In this document: one piece after another, positions 51,963 through 60,511 of the stretch
Layout: every line of letters starts with the position of its first letter
Numbering within the stretch: the first letter of the stretch is position 1
NCBI GenBank assembly: GCA_028281045.1
Contig: JANQKP010000003.1
Coordinates: 124,001 to 188,000 of the forward strand
Length of the DNA: 64,000 nucleotides
Direction of reading: 5' to 3'
Origin: Candidatus Altimarinota bacterium
GTDB lineage: Bacteria; Patescibacteriota; Gracilibacteria; UM-FILTER-43-11
Notes under the pieces: generated by a model
The model's input: the letters and a program-made list of their open reading frames with translations, nothing else
What the model was told of the DNA's origin: nothing
Database searches by the model: none
Translations under genes and position numbers: made by a program

Positions 51963-54212
51963 ATGCTTAAGAAGATATTTTTCGCTTTATTATTCACGCT
52001 TTTCTTGTCGCCACAGGCTTTTGCTGCCAGCAATCAGCCTACGGTGAAGATCACCAGTTATAAATATCTGCCAACGGGGCAGATTTATCCTTTTGGATCT
52101 GGAAGTGGAACGCTTATTTCTGAAGATGGCCTAGTGGTGAGTAATAACCATGTGATTTTTAATGAATCTGAATTTAAACCTCACGATGTCTTTGGTATTT
52201 GTATTACTTTCGCTGTAAAAGATGATCCAGAGTGTAAATACACGGCTCATCTTATGGCGAATAACCGAGATTTAGACCTTTCACTTCTCAAAATTAACGA
52301 AGTGGATATTTTTGGAGAACCTGTGGGGAATTTAAATTACCTCAATTACAAACACGATGTTATTCCAGAGGAAAAAACCCGTGTACAGGTACTAGGTTAT
52401 CCAGGATCTGGAGGTGAAACCATTACGATCACCCAAGGACAAGTGTCTGGAGTAGAAAAATTCAACAATGCCCTGTATTACAAAACCGATAGTGATATCG
52501 ATTTTGGAAACAGTGGTGGAACCGTGGTGGACAGCAAAGGAAACTACATTGGAGTGCCTACGTTTATCCGCGCACTTGCGGAAACCGTAGGATACTTTTT
52601 AGGCATTGAAGATGTGCGCCCATGGGTGGACGCCAACTTAGATAAAGAACTTATTATTCACGCCGCGGGGCAACAAAGATTAGAGCGCGTACTAAAACGC
52701 TACTACATCGCTAACGACACGCTGAGCTATGAAACCGATTTTTATCCTTTTTATAAGGTAACACTTCCAGAGGGTTGGGAATTTTACCAAATGTCTGATG
52801 TAGGTATTGGAGCCCACGAAAAGCAGCTAGCCTCAAGGCTCACCTTTGTGACCTCTGTGATTTATTATCAATTTGAAATTGGTGAAGGCTTCTTAGATGA
52901 GCTCGATAATCAACTGCGTCACATTCGTGAAAGATTCCCAGATTATAAAAAAGAAGTGGTGGACTTTGCAGGTACTGAGGCCTGGAAAGTGAGCTACACC
53001 GGATTCAATGGGCTGACCACGAATTACTACATTCCTTACGGTTATGCGCTGCTTAGTCTGAGCTACCACATTGATCCAGACCAAGAAGAGGAAGAGACCG
53101 AAAAAATTGAGCAGCTACTGAGCACCTTTGAATTTACACAGCCAGCTCAGAAGGATCCAAATCTTCCAGATACAATCACGTTTGAAGATCCTGGATTTTC
53201 AATCACGATGTCGGGAGACTTTAAAATGCAGGCCAATAAAAAACCGTGGCCAATCTACCTGATTTCTGAGGCAACTCAGCATGAAAACTATGAAGGAGAA
53301 ATGACCATCAACTACCGCCAGGTTTCTAAAGAAGATAGAGATCTTTCTGCGGAAGATCGTTTGGATGGTGTAGTGCAAAACATCTACGGAAACACCAAGG
53401 TGGTCTTTAAAAACGACAATGTTGTTTTAGATGGGCTAGAAGGATTCCTTTACACCCTTGAATACGAAGGAGATGAGTTCCAACAAGTGAGAAAAGTGAT
53501 CACGATTGGCCTGAGAGATGGAGACTATGAACTAACTATTGATTACGATGACCTTTCAGAAACCTTTGATGCGAACCTAGGAGCCTTAAGAGATATTCTA
53601 AATTCTTTTGATTGGCACGATGACAGCTTAGAAAAAGCTGGGCAGTATAGCTTTGGAAGCCTAGGGCAACAATTTTCTGATGTAAATCATCATCGTTTTG
53701 CTAGCAGCATTGCTAGCCTGGCTGAAAAAGAAATTGTAGGCGGATACGGAGATGGAACCTTTAAACCAGAGCGCGAAGTGTCTCGCGCCGAAGCGCTGAA
53801 AATGATTTTAGAAAGTAAAAATCATCTAGAAAAATCTAAAAAGCTGAATCAAGAAGTGAACTTTGATGAGTACCGCCAAAGCAGAACGCCAAATCCTTTC
53901 CGCGATGTTTCACGTAAAGATTGGCACCTTAAATATGTGAAATATGCGGTGCAAAAAGGTCTACTTAAAGGGTATCCAGATAAAACCTTTAGACCAAGTC
54001 AAACAGTAACTCTAGCTGAAGCGCTGAAGATGATTTTTGTTGGCTATGAAATCCCAGTATGGGAAGGTGAAACAGATCCATGGACTAAGAAGTACATCGA
54101 CAAAGCCTATGAGCTTGGAATGCTTCCAAGAGGACTTGAAGATCCAAATCATAATGTCTCAAGAGCTGAAATCGCCTTCTTGATTGAATCGGTTTACCTT
54201 CGTGCGAAATAA
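51963..54212 (+). CDS. secreted trypsin-like serine protease with three SLH domains
   Basis: 749 residues. Signal peptide 1-21 (AFAA). Protease domain ~25-220 with the triad His in SNNHVI, Asp in NNRDLDLSLL and Ser in FGNSGGTVV, of the HtrA/trypsin type. The middle (~240-570) has two beta-rich domains without known family. C-terminal SLH modules: ASLAEKEIVGGYGDGTFKPEREVSRAEALKMIL, then VKYAVQKGLLKGYPDKTFRPSQTVTLAEALKMIF (both near 575-690), and a weaker third to the end. SLH domains bind secondary cell-wall polymer, so the enzyme is likely held on the surface layer. Confidence 0.9.
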   Translation: MLKKIFFALLFTLFLSPQAFAASNQPTVKITSYKYLPTGQIYPFGSGSGTLISEDGLVVSNNHVIFNESEFKPHDVFGICITFAVKDDPECKYTAHLMANNRDLDLSLLKINEVDIFGEPVGNLNYLNYKHDVIPEEKTRVQVLGYPGSGGETITITQGQVSGVEKFNNALYYKTDSDIDFGNSGGTVVDSKGNYIGVPTFIRALAETVGYFLGIEDVRPWVDANLDKELIIHAAGQQRLERVLKRYYIANDTLSYETDFYPFYKVTLPEGWEFYQMSDVGIGAHEKQLASRLTFVTSVIYYQFEIGEGFLDELDNQLRHIRERFPDYKKEVVDFAGTEAWKVSYTGFNGLTTNYYIPYGYALLSLSYHIDPDQEEEETEKIEQLLSTFEFTQPAQKDPNLPDTITFEDPGFSITMSGDFKMQANKKPWPIYLISEATQHENYEGEMTINYRQVSKEDRDLSAEDRLDGVVQNIYGNTKVVFKNDNVVLDGLEGFLYTLEYEGDEFQQVRKVITIGLRDGDYELTIDYDDLSETFDANLGALRDILNSFDWHDDSLEKAGQYSFGSLGQQFSDVNHHRFASSIASLAEKEIVGGYGDGTFKPEREVSRAEALKMILESKNHLEKSKKLNQEVNFDEYRQSRTPNPFRDVSRKDWHLKYVKYAVQKGLLKGYPDKTFRPSQTVTLAEALKMIFVGYEIPVWEGETDPWTKKYIDKAYELGMLPRGLEDPNHNVSRAEIAFLIESVYLRAK

Positions 54213-54218
54213 CATAAG

Positions 54219-54227
54219 TGGTATACT
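54219..54227 (+). promoter_or_regulatory. extended -10 promoter of the glycan gene pair
   Basis: TGGTATACT, TGN plus TATACT, ~25 bases before the ATG at 54253. Confidence 0.5.
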
Positions 54228-54252
54228 TTGATTTGCTAAGTAAACTTAAGTT

Positions 54253-55059
54253 ATGAACTCGGCCCTAATACGCCTTAAAATCTTACAAGTCATTGTAGAC
54301 GGCCTACTTATACTGGCTGCCTTTGCCCTGGCGTATTTTTTTCGTATTGGGTTTTATTTCTCTAGTGATTTCCCCTTTGATCAGTACTTTTTAATTGGGG
54401 CCGTCACTATGCCGTTTACGCTGCTCTTTATGTTCTTTATTAGAGCTTACAAGTTAAGTCAGCAGATCTTTAGCTTTAGACACATTCAACGTATTGCCTT
54501 TGTAGCGCTTGAAAACGTGTTCCTGTTTATGATTCTCTACTACTTCACATTCCGTGAGTTTTTCTCAAGACTTATTCTTATTTATCTATTCCTACTCACG
54601 CTGGTGCTTATTTGGGCTTGGCACAATATCTTCCGTTGGATCATGAAAAAGGCTTCATCGAAGGAAATTGGCGTCTATAGAACGCTTATTATTGGAACCA
54701 ATCGCCCGGCAGAGCGCATTATTAAACTTTTAATACAGCAAAAGTCTCACATTAAACCGGTAGCGGTTATAGACCCACACGGTTCTAAGAAAACCGTGGT
54801 ACATGGGATTCCTGTGGTAGGAAAAATGAACGTGTTTGAAAACACTATTGCTAAGCACGATATCGATTTTATTCTGCAAACCGACAACCTAGAGCAAAGT
54901 TTAAACATCATAAACTATGCTCTAGCGAATAACATTAAGTATGTGATGCCTCCAGAGCTTCTGGGTATTTTCCAAGGGCATCAGACACTTGAAGAAATAG
55001 AAGGTCAGCCATTTTTAAAGGTAAACGCGAAGAAAAAATGGTGGCATAACATCTGGTAA
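54253..55059 (+). CDS. membrane protein like the N-terminal half of polyprenyl glycosylphosphotransferases
   Basis: 268 residues. Four membrane helices in residues ~8-130 followed by a Rossmann-like region (YRTLIIGTNRPAERIIKLL...VAVIDPHG...HGIPVVGKM) ending near 245. In WbaP/WcaJ-type enzymes this part is followed by a catalytic sugar-transferase domain, which is missing here because the protein stops after ~20 more residues. It is close to the nucleotidyltransferase gene (TAATCATG) and may be a partner or regulator in glycan assembly rather than the enzyme. Confidence 0.75.
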   Translation: MNSALIRLKILQVIVDGLLILAAFALAYFFRIGFYFSSDFPFDQYFLIGAVTMPFTLLFMFFIRAYKLSQQIFSFRHIQRIAFVALENVFLFMILYYFTFREFFSRLILIYLFLLTLVLIWAWHNIFRWIMKKASSKEIGVYRTLIIGTNRPAERIIKLLIQQKSHIKPVAVIDPHGSKKTVVHGIPVVGKMNVFENTIAKHDIDFILQTDNLEQSLNIINYALANNIKYVMPPELLGIFQGHQTLEEIEGQPFLKVNAKKKWWHNIW

Positions 55060-55061
55060 TC

Positions 55062-56003
55062 ATGAAATGTATTATTTTAGCCGGAGGTTATGCAACGCGC
55101 CTTTGGCCGCTTACAGAAAATAAGGCAAAACCCTTGCTTCACCTGAAAGATCGGCCGCTGATTTCGCATATTGTAGATCAGATTCCAGAAGACGTAGAAA
55201 TCATCGTTTCTACGAACATGGCTTTTGAAGAAGATTTTAAAGAATGGGCCAAGCCTTACGGAAGTCGAATTAAGATCTTCGTAGAAGATTCTGGGGATGA
55301 TGCCGGGAAAAAAGGAGCCCTTGGGGCGACCGCTCTTGTAATAGAGCAAGAAAACATCAAAGATGATCTTATGCTCATTGCTGGAGACAACTACTTTGGA
55401 TTCTGCATGCAAGATTTCCTCAATCGTTTTGAAGGAAATCCTCTACTCGCCGCTTACGACATTAAAGATTTAAACAAAGCGAAGAAATTTGGAGTGGTGG
55501 TGCAACAAGATGGCAAAGTAAAAGAGTTCCAAGAAAAACCTGAGGAACCTAAAAGCACTTTGGTTTCTACCGGATGCTTTCTATTCCCACAAAAAAACTT
55601 AAAAGACATCATTCATCATGCCAAGGAGCACAATGATGATTTAGGCGGCGTATTTGAATACTTAAAACAAGAAGGGGAAGATATAGATGTTTACCGCTTT
55701 GATGCCCTTTGGTACGACATTGGCTCTTTTGACGCCTACATGGCGGCGAATAAAGAACTCATTACTCATGATGTGATTGAAAAAGAAGGCGTGAGCCAAG
55801 AAAACAACAAACTTTCTGGCAGCGTTTATTTGGGGCCTAACGTGACGGTGAAAAATTCTACGCTAGAAAATGTGATTGTACTCGATAACACCACGCTTGA
55901 TGATGTGGTGATCAGAAACTCTGTCATCGACCATGATTGCCAGCTAAAAGGCATAGATTTAGAAGGTAAAATGGTGCGCAAAGAAAGCAAGATCGAAAGA
56001 TAG
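55062..56003 (+). CDS. sugar-1-phosphate nucleotidyltransferase
   Basis: 313 residues. The N-terminal signature LAGGYATRLWPLTENKAKPLL binds nucleotide and sugar phosphate; further family motifs are IAGDNYFG and VSTGCFLF. The C-terminal ~70 residues (SGSVYLGPNVTVKNSTLENVIVLDNT) are a left-handed beta-helix tail as in glucose-1-phosphate thymidylyl/uridylyltransferases. It supplies activated sugar for envelope polysaccharide. Exact nucleotide and sugar cannot be told. Confidence 0.9.
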   Translation: MKCIILAGGYATRLWPLTENKAKPLLHLKDRPLISHIVDQIPEDVEIIVSTNMAFEEDFKEWAKPYGSRIKIFVEDSGDDAGKKGALGATALVIEQENIKDDLMLIAGDNYFGFCMQDFLNRFEGNPLLAAYDIKDLNKAKKFGVVVQQDGKVKEFQEKPEEPKSTLVSTGCFLFPQKNLKDIIHHAKEHNDDLGGVFEYLKQEGEDIDVYRFDALWYDIGSFDAYMAANKELITHDVIEKEGVSQENNKLSGSVYLGPNVTVKNSTLENVIVLDNTTLDDVVIRNSVIDHDCQLKGIDLEGKMVRKESKIER

Positions 56004-56049
56004 CAATTTTGAGGCAAAATCTTTAGCTCAAATGGCAAGGTGGAAACAG

Positions 56050-56078
56050 TTGATCCCCTAGCCTATTTTATATAGAAT
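56050..56078 (+). promoter_or_regulatory. promoter of the secD-rnhA pair
   Basis: TTGATC, 17-base spacer, TAGAAT; leader of ~26 bases. Confidence 0.6.
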
Positions 56079-56110
56079 ACTTGAGCTAAAATTTAAATTT
56101 CGTAAAACTC

Positions 56111-58444
56111 ATGAAAAAACGTTTTTCTAAAAATCTAGCAGGAATCATTGTCGCCTCTCTTGTAATGGGTGTTGTTTCACTGCCAGACTCTGTAAAAGAT
56201 AACCTGCCCGTTGGGGCATGGGCTAAAGCTCAAAAAACTGTTCTTGGACTAGATCTTCAAGGGGGTACTCAACTAGATTACCGCATTGATCTTTCTGCTG
56301 TTGAAGCCAAGAACTCTGATGATGATCCTACGAACGATGTTCGTGAAGTAGATATCATCGAAGGAGTACGTACTACTATTGAACGTCGTGTGAACAGTCT
56401 TGGAGTTTCTGAGCCTTCTATTTTCCTTTCTAACATTGCTGACGAGAAACACATTATTGTGGAACTTGCTGGGATTAAGGATGTAGACGAAGCAAAAGCC
56501 ACCGTTGGAAAAACGATTCAGCTTGAGTTCAAAGAGCGTCGCGCAGAAGGAGAAACTGATGAAGGTGCCCAGCAAATTGAAGCTGAAGCTCAGAAAATTC
56601 TACGTGAAGTGACTGCCTATGGCGCTGATTTCGAAGAGATTGGAAAACGCGTACGCCGTGGAGACGGTAAAATCGACTACTCTTCTGGAAATGGTTTCGA
56701 ACCTAATCTTCCTGGAGAATACGGAGAGATTCTACCAAGCATGAAAGAGGGTGCCGTGCACCCTAGACTAATAGAGCGCACCGCTGGTTTTGCTATAGAT
56801 AGCACTGGAAATATTGTAGAAGAAAAAGGGAAATACCTAGTTCAACTGGTATCTAAAGAAGATCGCGAAAGAACGATTGAAAAGACAGAAGATTTCTTTG
56901 AAGCTTCTGTTGCCCTTAACTCTGCTGGAGCAGAGAAATTAGCTGCTCGTACCCGTGCTGATTTTGAACCCGAAGTGGCTGACGCTATTTTTGGAATAGA
57001 AGTGAATGAAACCACTGACATTCTTGAGGTTGGAGATAATCTTGAAGCTTACCAAGTGACTTGGAAAAGCGAAGAGGCTGAAGAAAAAGTAAGTGCAAGC
57101 CACATTCTAGTGGCTTACGAAGGAGCTACTCGTGCAAGTAGCGACGTTACTCGCTCTAAAAAAGAAGCGAAAAAAAGAGCACTGGAGATTCTTGAAGAAG
57201 TAAATGCAGACCCAGAAAACTTTGCAGCTATTGCTACTGAAAATTCAGATGGGCCTTCTGCTACCAAGGGTGGAGACCTGGGTGAATTCGGACGTGGGGT
57301 AATGACTCCAGCCTTTGAAAAAGCAGCCTTCTCTATGGAAGAAGGTGATGTTTCTGAACTTGTAGAAACTGAATTTGGTTACCACATCATCAAACTTGAT
57401 GCACAGCTAACCGAAGAAGATCAAATCACTGTGATTCGCATGCGCATTGCAAACACAGAGGAAAACCGCGTAGCGCTTGAAGAAGCACTAGCGACGACTC
57501 AGCCGCATGAAGTGACTGAAACCCTTCCGTACTACACGTTTAATGAAATCTTCTTCAACACGCTTCCAGATCAATGGAAAGCTACAGGACTTGATGGTTC
57601 TAACTTCAAGTTCGCAACTGTGAGTTATGACCAAATTGGAAACCCACTGGTTTCTATTGAATTCGATTCTGAAGGAGCCGATAAATTCGAAGCCCTTACG
57701 GAGCGTTTGCAAGGTCAACAAATGGCGATTTTCGTAGGAGGACAACTGATCTCTGCGCCAAATGTGCAACAAAAGATCACTGGTGGATCTGCTGTAATTA
57801 CTGGTAGCTACGGGCTTCAAGAAGCCCTTCAGCTGGCTAACGATCTAAACACAGGAGCTATTGATGCCCCAATCCTGCTTACAGGGCAATACACCATCTC
57901 AGCAACTCTTGGAGAAAATGCGCTTAGCCTTTCTCTTTACGCGGGAATCATCGGACTACTCCTTCTAGCTATCTACATGATCGCCTACTACCGCATCTTT
58001 GGAGTTCTTGCTGTTGTAGCACTAGCGATCTACACCATCGCTATTGTCTTCATCATTAAGGTGACCGGTATTGTTATGACCCTAGCGGGTATTGCCGGTA
58101 TTATTCTTTCTATCGGTATGGCCGTAGATGCGAACATTCTTATTTTCGAACGTACTCTAGAAGAACTGAACTCAGGGAAAACCTTTGGGCACGCTGTAAA
58201 CAATGGATTCGCCCGTGCATGGTCTTCAATTAGAGATTCTAATGTTTCATCTCTAATCACCTGTGCCATTCTATGGTTCTTCGGGAACTCAATCATCCGT
58301 GGATTCGCTCTAATGCTTGCCATTGGTATTGTGCTTTCTATGTTCACTGCTATCAACGTAACGCGTGAATTCATTAAAACTTTAGATGGAACTAAAGTAG
58401 CGAAATCTAAATTCATGCTAGGCGCGAAGAAAGTGGTACAATAG
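56111..58444 (+). CDS. secD: SecD protein-export subunit with inserted parvulin domain(s)
   Basis: 777 residues, longer than usual SecD. N-terminal helix ~8-25, then GLDLQGGTQLDY and a P1-type periplasmic head. Residues ~327-432 are a parvulin-type prolyl isomerase: VSASHILVAY, a FAAIATENSDGPSATKGGDLGEFGRG core, EGDVSELVETEFGYHIIKL. Residues ~150-255 look like a second, degraded copy (FEEIGKRV...EGAVHPRLIERTAGF...YLVQLV). The end (~600-777) is the SecD membrane part with GMAVDANILIFER. SecD helps pull exported proteins across the membrane. SecF is not adjacent. The insert would place a folding catalyst at the exit site. Confidence 0.9.
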   Translation: MKKRFSKNLAGIIVASLVMGVVSLPDSVKDNLPVGAWAKAQKTVLGLDLQGGTQLDYRIDLSAVEAKNSDDDPTNDVREVDIIEGVRTTIERRVNSLGVSEPSIFLSNIADEKHIIVELAGIKDVDEAKATVGKTIQLEFKERRAEGETDEGAQQIEAEAQKILREVTAYGADFEEIGKRVRRGDGKIDYSSGNGFEPNLPGEYGEILPSMKEGAVHPRLIERTAGFAIDSTGNIVEEKGKYLVQLVSKEDRERTIEKTEDFFEASVALNSAGAEKLAARTRADFEPEVADAIFGIEVNETTDILEVGDNLEAYQVTWKSEEAEEKVSASHILVAYEGATRASSDVTRSKKEAKKRALEILEEVNADPENFAAIATENSDGPSATKGGDLGEFGRGVMTPAFEKAAFSMEEGDVSELVETEFGYHIIKLDAQLTEEDQITVIRMRIANTEENRVALEEALATTQPHEVTETLPYYTFNEIFFNTLPDQWKATGLDGSNFKFATVSYDQIGNPLVSIEFDSEGADKFEALTERLQGQQMAIFVGGQLISAPNVQQKITGGSAVITGSYGLQEALQLANDLNTGAIDAPILLTGQYTISATLGENALSLSLYAGIIGLLLLAIYMIAYYRIFGVLAVVALAIYTIAIVFIIKVTGIVMTLAGIAGIILSIGMAVDANILIFERTLEELNSGKTFGHAVNNGFARAWSSIRDSNVSSLITCAILWFFGNSIIRGFALMLAIGIVLSMFTAINVTREFIKTLDGTKVAKSKFMLGAKKVVQ

Positions 58445-58448
58445 GTAC

Positions 58449-58967
58449 ATGAAAATAAGCGACGAGCACAAAAAGCAAATTCAAGATCTGGTTCCTAAAG
58501 GGAAGCAGCAAGAATTTGTGGACAAAGCGCTTTCAACGGCTATAGCCAAAGAAAAAGAAGCCAGCGCAGACACCGTAGAAGTGTACTGCGATGGCGGCTC
58601 TCGTGGTAACCCAGGCCCTGCGGGTGGAGGTTACGCCATTTACCGCAACGGAACCTTAATAGAAAAAGGGGGTGAATACTTTGGGGAGCAAACCAATAAC
58701 CGTGCAGAGTATCTATCGCTTCGCCTGGCCTTGCGTGAAGTGCAAGAACACTTCCCTGATTTAAAAGTACACTGTTTCATGGACAGTGAACTTGTAGTGA
58801 AACAAATTTGGGGAGACTACAAAGTAAAAAACAAAGACTTGAAGCCTTTGTATGATGAAGTGAAGCGTATTATGGACCAGTTCCCTAGCTTTGCTATAGA
58901 GCATGTACCAAGAGCGCAGAACAAGGTAGCAGATCAGATGGCGAATGAGGCCATGGACCGAGGCTAA
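58449..58967 (+). CDS. rnhA: ribonuclease HI
   Basis: 172 residues. Residues ~43-170 are the RNase H fold with catalytic acids in YCDGGSRGNPGPAG, NNRAEYLSL and MDSELVVKQ, and the later His/Asp in HVPRAQNKVAD. It removes RNA from RNA-DNA hybrids. The first ~40 residues are a charged helical extension of unknown role. Four bases separate it from the secD stop, so they share a transcript. Confidence 0.93.
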   Translation: MKISDEHKKQIQDLVPKGKQQEFVDKALSTAIAKEKEASADTVEVYCDGGSRGNPGPAGGGYAIYRNGTLIEKGGEYFGEQTNNRAEYLSLRLALREVQEHFPDLKVHCFMDSELVVKQIWGDYKVKNKDLKPLYDEVKRIMDQFPSFAIEHVPRAQNKVADQMANEAMDRG

Positions 58968-58970
58968 GTA

Positions 58971-58999
58971 TTGACAAAAACAGGATTCATGCATAAAAT
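58971..58999 (+). promoter_or_regulatory. consensus promoter of the 120-residue orphan gene
   Basis: TTGACA, 17-base spacer, TAAAAT; leader of ~40 bases. Confidence 0.75.
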
Positions 59000-59044
59000 G
59001 CTCTCGCTTTTTAAAAGCGCCCCCCTATTTTTTAAAGTTGTCCT

Positions 59045-59407
59045 ATGTTAAATCGTTTTAACCCCGAAACTGAAGAGCTTCTTGGTCCAGAAAGAGTTGG
59101 AGCAAGAGTAGAAATTCTAGATAATCCTCAAATGAGAGAAGCCATTCGCAGAGAATGCGAAGATATTTTAAATGGCACTCAAAAAGGTCCTATCAAGCTT
59201 TTTGAACTAAAAAGTATTATTGAACTACTTGAACTGGCTGAACTTAAAGCCGTAGAGAGAGTAGAAGGATATCAGCCTCCTGAGTGGATTAACTTTTTCA
59301 GAAAAGGAACTAGCACAGATATACAAACTGGAATCCTTCAGATGATCACTCATTATAAAAATCTTTCTGCAGAAGGCAGAGCCCGCGTTATGCAGTTTCT
59401 AGGATAA
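59045..59407 (+). CDS. orphan small helical protein
   Basis: 120 residues, mostly charged helix (KLFELKSIIELLELAELKAVERV), no cysteine, no signal peptide, no family recognised. It has its own strong promoter and terminator, so it is a stand-alone unit. Confidence 0.7.
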   Translation: MLNRFNPETEELLGPERVGARVEILDNPQMREAIRRECEDILNGTQKGPIKLFELKSIIELLELAELKAVERVEGYQPPEWINFFRKGTSTDIQTGILQMITHYKNLSAEGRARVMQFLG

Positions 59408-59412
59408 ATAAT

Positions 59413-59443
59413 AAAAAGCCCCGGCAAATGCCAGGGCTTTTTT
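59413..59443. terminator. bidirectional terminator, orphan gene / thioredoxin
   Basis: AGCCC-GGCA and TGCC-GGGCT stem around AA with A and T runs on either side; serves both convergent genes. Confidence 0.85.
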
Positions 59444-59453
59444 AGTTTTAAAA

Positions 59454-59777
59454 CTAAGAGTGGTTTTCGATTACAGCAGTAAGCTGCTCTTTGTCGTGTA
59501 CTCCCACCATTTCTTCTACGACTTCACCGTTTTTGAATACTTTAAGCGCTGGAATACTCATGATTCCGTATTTTGAAGCTAGTTCATTGTTTTCATCTAC
59601 GTTGATTTTTACAAATTTAGCTTTTCCTTCCATTTCATCAGCAAGTTCATCAATGATAGGACCTTGCATTTTACATGGACCACACCAAGGTGCCCAGAAA
59701 TCTACTAGAACCACCATATCTTTTACATCGAGTACATCACTTTGAAATGAATCACCGTTTGTATCTGTTGCAGGCAT
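59454..59777 (-). CDS. trxA: thioredoxin
   Basis: 107 residues, normal length. Active site FWAPWCGPCKM (~31-41), the cis-proline region MSIPALKVF and the FKNGEVV turn. It reduces protein disulfides in the cytoplasm. A TATAAT -10 lies on the minus strand at 59807-59812. It could matter for the cysteine-rich proteins elsewhere in the window, but nothing in the layout ties them. Confidence 0.95.
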   Translation of the reverse strand: MPATDTNGDSFQSDVLDVKDMVVLVDFWAPWCGPCKMQGPIIDELADEMEGKAKFVKINVDENNELASKYGIMSIPALKVFKNGEVVEEMVGVHDKEQLTAVIENHS

Positions 59778-59857
59778 AATTTTATGTTTAGTTATAAAGT
59801 AACTTAATTATAAACCAGGGATTTAAAAAAACAAAAAGGTTCATGTAGCCTCAATAA

Positions 59858-59886
59858 CAAAAAACCCGGGTAATATACCCGGGTCT
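59858..59886 (-). terminator. terminator of the HU gene
   Basis: On the minus strand ACCCGGGT-atatt-ACCCGGGT... runs directly into TTTTTT: an eight-bp GC-rich stem, one of the strongest terminators here. Confidence 0.88.
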
Positions 59887-59910
59887 TCAGTTCAAAACAA
59901 AATTCTTAAA

Positions 59911-60186
59911 TTAGCGAACAGCGTCTTTAAGAGATTTACCAGCTTTGAAAGCAGGGATGCTCATCGCTGGGATTTGAATTTTTTGAGATGGGTTGCGTGG
60001 GTTAACACCAGTGCGAGCAGCACGTTTGCTAACACGGAAAGTTCCGAAACCAGTAATGGTTACGCTTTTCCCTTTCTTAAGCTCAGCAGTTACAGAATCT
60101 AGAATAGCGTCTAGAGCGTCACCAGCTGTCTTCTTAGTTACACCTGCAGCAGATGCAACAGTAGCAATTAGATCTTGCTTAGTCAT
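59911..60186 (-). CDS. HU-family DNA-binding protein
   Basis: 91 residues, the normal HU length. MTKQDLIATVASAAGVTKKTAGDALDAIL forms the dimer helices, followed by the FGTFRVSKRAARTGVNPRNP signature of the DNA-clasping arm. It compacts and bends DNA. Promoter at 60219-60246, terminator immediately after. Divergent from topA across 325 bases, a pairing that joins two DNA-topology genes. Confidence 0.95.
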   Translation of the reverse strand: MTKQDLIATVASAAGVTKKTAGDALDAILDSVTAELKKGKSVTITGFGTFRVSKRAARTGVNPRNPSQKIQIPAMSIPAFKAGKSLKDAVR

Positions 60187-60218
60187 AATAATGAGGGTTA
60201 AAAACTAAACTAACCGCA

Positions 60219-60246
60219 GTATAAAGCCACAAAATTGGCTTAGCAA
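60219..60246 (-). promoter_or_regulatory. promoter of the HU gene
   Basis: Minus strand: TTGCTA, 16-base spacer, TATACT; leader ~25 bases. Confidence 0.5.
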
Positions 60247-60456
60247 GGAGTTTTTGGCTAAAACAAGCGAAAAACTCCAATGTAAACATTTTTTATACAG
60301 ATTTTAAGGGTAGTTTAAGCCACAAATCAAAGATTTGACGCGATCTTTATTTTGGGTCGTAAACATGGTTTTTTTGGCTTAAGAAAGCCAAAATATTGAC
60401 ATTTGCGCAAGTTTGTTTCAGGCCCAAACTGCATACCTTAATATATATAAAAAAAT

Positions 60457-60484
60457 TTGTATTTTTAAAAATTGTCTGTATTAT
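60457..60484 (+). promoter_or_regulatory. promoter of topA
   Basis: TTGTAT, 16-base spacer, TATTAT; leader of ~20 bases without Shine-Dalgarno. Confidence 0.45.
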
Positions 60485-60511
60485 CTGCTAAGCTTAAGTC
60501 AAAAATAAAGT

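Larger units (their letters stand above)
60187..60511. other. 325-base HU/topA divergent region with hairpins
   Basis: Holds both promoters plus two inverted repeats: GGAGTTTTT/AAAAACTCC (60247-60278) and TTTGGCTT/AAGCCAAA (60373-60392). Neither has a following T-run in the right direction, so they are not terminators. A perfect TTGACA (60395) has no partner -10. No gene seen; a small RNA or regulator sites are possible. Confidence 0.5.

Noticed and set aside
51857-52033. 59-residue N-terminal extension of UvrB in the ORF track
   Set aside because: The UvrB family begins at MEFKLTSKF; the extension overlaps the divergent gene's promoter and start.
60373-60392. TTTGGCTT/AAGCCAAA hairpin as a terminator
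   Set aside because: The T-run precedes the stem on the plus strand and an A-run follows on the minus strand, so it has no terminator form in either direction for a known gene.
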